In this document: positions 13,354 through 14,982 of the stretch, piece after piece | Layout: each line of letters starts with the position of its first letter | Position numbering within the stretch: position 1 is the first letter of the stretch | Source of the DNA: Clostridiales bacterium | Lineage (GTDB): Bacteria > Bacillota > Clostridia > Christensenellales > Aristaeellaceae | Direction: 5' to 3' | Assembly (NCBI GenBank): GCA_004557125.1 | Contig: SFET01000055.1 | Coordinates: forward strand, 1 to 14,982 | DNA: 14,982 nt | The notes under the pieces: model-generated | Told to the model about the DNA's origin: nothing | Databases searched by the model: none | The model's input: only the letters and a program-made list of their open reading frames with translations | Translations under genes and position numbers: made by a program

Positions 13354-14895
13354 GTGTACAGCGAGAAGATCATCATTCTCGATTTTGGCGGCCAATACAA
13401 CCAACTGATTGCCAGGCGCGTGCGCGAGATGGGCGTATACTGTGAAATCCTGCCCTACGCCACGGACGCTTCCACCTGGAAGGACGCGTCTCTGCGGGGC
13501 GTGATCCTGACTGGCGGCCCGGCCAGCGTCTACGAGGACGGCGCGCCGAGGATCGACCGGGCGCTGATCGATTCCCTGCATGTTCCGGTGCTGGGCATCT
13601 GCTACGGCATGCAGCTGCTGAACTACCTCTACGGCGGCGCGGTGGAGAGCGCGAACGTCAGCGAGTACGGCGACACGCTGCTCTACACCGAGGACTCCGC
13701 ACTGTTCCACGGCGTGCAGCGCGCAACCCACGTGTTCATGAACCACAACGACCGGGTCTCCCGCCTGCCGGAGGGCTTTGCATCCTATGCCCACACCGAC
13801 AACTGTCCCTTCGCGGAGTTTGCCGATGAAAACCGCGGCCTGTACGGCGTGCAGTTCCACCCCGAGGTGAAGCACTCGGTGGAGGGCACGACGATGCTTG
13901 AAAACTTCGTGCGCGGCGTGTGCGGCTGCAGGGAGACCTACAAGGCGGAGGATCAGATCGAGACCATGCTGCGCGGCATCCGTGCGCAGGTGGGCGAGGG
14001 TCGGGTCGTCGGCGGCATCTCCGGCGGCGTGGATTCCTCCGTGGCCTGCGTGCTGGCGAACCGCGCGCTCAAGCCCGGCCAGCTGACCTGCGTGTTCGTG
14101 GATCACGGCCTGCTGCGCAAGGACGAGGCCAGGCAGGTGCTTGAAACCTACAAGCACAACCTGGGCCTGGACATCATCCATGTGGATGCGTCCGAGCGCT
14201 TCCTGGAGGCGCTCAAGGGCGTGACCGATCCCGAGCGCAAGCGCAAGATCATCGGCGAGCTGTTCGTGCGCGTGTTCGAGGAGGAGGCCCGCAAGACCGG
14301 CGCGGACTTCCTGCTCCAGGGCACCATCTACCCCGACCGCATCGAGAGCGGCATGGGCGGCAGCGCCACCATCAAGAGCCACCACAACGTGGGCGGTCTG
14401 CCCAAGGACAGCCTGTTTACGAAGGATCACATCGTGGAGCCGCTGGCGAACCTGTTCAAGGACGAGGTGCGCGCGGTGGGCGAGGCGCTGGGCATTCCGC
14501 ACAGGATGGTCTGGCGGCAGCCCTTCCCGGGCCCGGGCCTGGCGGTACGCTGCATCGGTGAGCTGACCCGGGAGAAGCTGGATTCCCTGCGGGAGTGCGA
14601 CGCCATCTTCCTGGACGAGCTGGAGAAGGCTGGTCTGAGCGAACAGATCTGGCAGTCCTTCGCGGTGTGGACCGGCGTGCGCACGGTGGGCTGCATGGGC
14701 GACGGCCGCAGCTACACCGGCTGCGTGGCCCTGCGCGCGGTGGTGTCCGACGACGCCATGACCGTCGAGGCCGCCGAGATCCCCTATGCCGTGCTGAAAA
14801 AGACCACCAGCCGCATCATCAACGAGGTGCGCGGGGTCAACCGCGTCGTGTACGACATCACGGGGAAACCCCCGGGAACCATTGAGTGGGAATAA
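13354..14895 (+). CDS. guaA: GMP synthase (glutamine-hydrolysing)
   Basis: A cytoplasmic enzyme that aminates XMP to GMP using glutamine and ATP. In 513 residues it has the full bacterial layout. The class I glutamine amidotransferase domain (about 1-190) has nucleophile C83 in GICYGMQ plus H169 and E171 in QFHPEV. The ATP pyrophosphatase domain has the loop SGGVDSS (223-229). The C-terminal dimerisation and XMP domain includes RQPFPGPGL (388-396) and ends in PPGTIEWE. The start is a GTG, 10 bp after AGGAGG (13338-13343); no ATG lies in frame nearby. It is divergent from purA and shares its regulatory region. No terminator is visible in the 87 bp after the stop. The 3' end of guaA is a known integration site for genomic islands. 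Confidence 0.97.
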   Translation: MYSEKIIILDFGGQYNQLIARRVREMGVYCEILPYATDASTWKDASLRGVILTGGPASVYEDGAPRIDRALIDSLHVPVLGICYGMQLLNYLYGGAVESANVSEYGDTLLYTEDSALFHGVQRATHVFMNHNDRVSRLPEGFASYAHTDNCPFAEFADENRGLYGVQFHPEVKHSVEGTTMLENFVRGVCGCRETYKAEDQIETMLRGIRAQVGEGRVVGGISGGVDSSVACVLANRALKPGQLTCVFVDHGLLRKDEARQVLETYKHNLGLDIIHVDASERFLEALKGVTDPERKRKIIGELFVRVFEEEARKTGADFLLQGTIYPDRIESGMGGSATIKSHHNVGGLPKDSLFTKDHIVEPLANLFKDEVRAVGEALGIPHRMVWRQPFPGPGLAVRCIGELTREKLDSLRECDAIFLDELEKAGLSEQIWQSFAVWTGVRTVGCMGDGRSYTGCVALRAVVSDDAMTVEAAEIPYAVLKKTTSRIINEVRGVNRVVYDITGKPPGTIEWE

Positions 14896-14952
14896 CTGAC
14901 AAAACCCGCAAAGCCTTGAAAACACTGGGGTCTTAAAGCGGAAACGGGGCAT

Positions 14953-14972
14953 TTGATAGCAAATTGATAGCA
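14953..14972. repeat. Direct repeats TTGATAGCA spaced by 11 bp, downstream of guaA
   Basis: TTGATAGCA occurs at 14953-14961 and again at 14964-14972, one helical turn apart. The surrounding 14896-14982 holds no gene or terminator. Short direct repeats beside a guaA 3' end resemble integrase arm-type sites next to an island attachment site, but the integrase, if any, is beyond the window. Confidence 0.45.
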
Positions 14973-14982
14973 GATACCAAAA

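Noticed and set aside
13333..14952. Open frame of 539 codons on the minus strand
   Set aside because: It is antisense to guaA, with low-complexity composition and no start signal.

Overview
The window is GC-rich and densely coded. Gene content and protein style suggest a high-GC member of the Clostridia: a DUF3786 protein, an FGGY kinase of the clostridial type, a MATE exporter beside an aldo/keto reductase with a ferredoxin tail, a clostridial-style PurA, and a possible Bacillus-type PurBox. This placement is inference; no rRNA or tRNA is present to fix it. High GC also opens very long antisense reading frames (up to about 1140 codons), which I treat as shadows.

Layout. (1) 1-1574, + strand: the 3' part of an ABC permease and its overlapping ATPase, closed by a terminator. 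This is the TrpX/TrpY-like import class. (2) 1639-3915, +: a DUF3786 protein, then an FGGY-family sugar kinase. The kinase promoter is embedded in the end of the DUF3786 gene and coincides with a perfect 16-bp palindrome. (3) 4030-4809, +: a membrane-anchored YdcF/SanA-like protein. (4) 4810-5320: a 511-bp gene-free gap between convergent genes. It holds a tandem repeat of about 198 bp with two strong hairpins per unit, and two base pairs of one hairpin covary between the copies. (5) 5321-7904, -: a MATE exporter followed 10 nt later by an aldo/keto reductase with two C-terminal [4Fe-4S] motifs. (6) 8097-9908, -: ftsH, with its own promoter and a textbook terminator. (7) 10140-13070, -: purA then purB, separated by a 231-bp gap packed with five hairpins; purB ends in a 15-bp terminator. 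(8) 13354-14895, +: guaA, divergent from purA. The shared intergenic region carries a perfect match to the Bacillus PurBox consensus and a strong guaA promoter. (9) 14896-14982: non-coding sequence ending in 11-bp-spaced direct repeats, in a place (3' end of guaA) known as an integration site for genomic islands.

How the genes work together. PurA and PurB convert IMP to AMP, while GuaA makes GMP from XMP. The right third therefore holds most of the IMP branch point (guaB is not here), probably under common purine control. The left part looks like ordinary uptake and carbohydrate metabolism. I found no clear new defence, phage or biosynthetic system. The most unusual signals are the covarying tandem hairpin repeat at 4945-5300, the palindromic kinase promoter, the hairpin chain between purA and purB, and the possible island boundary after guaA.
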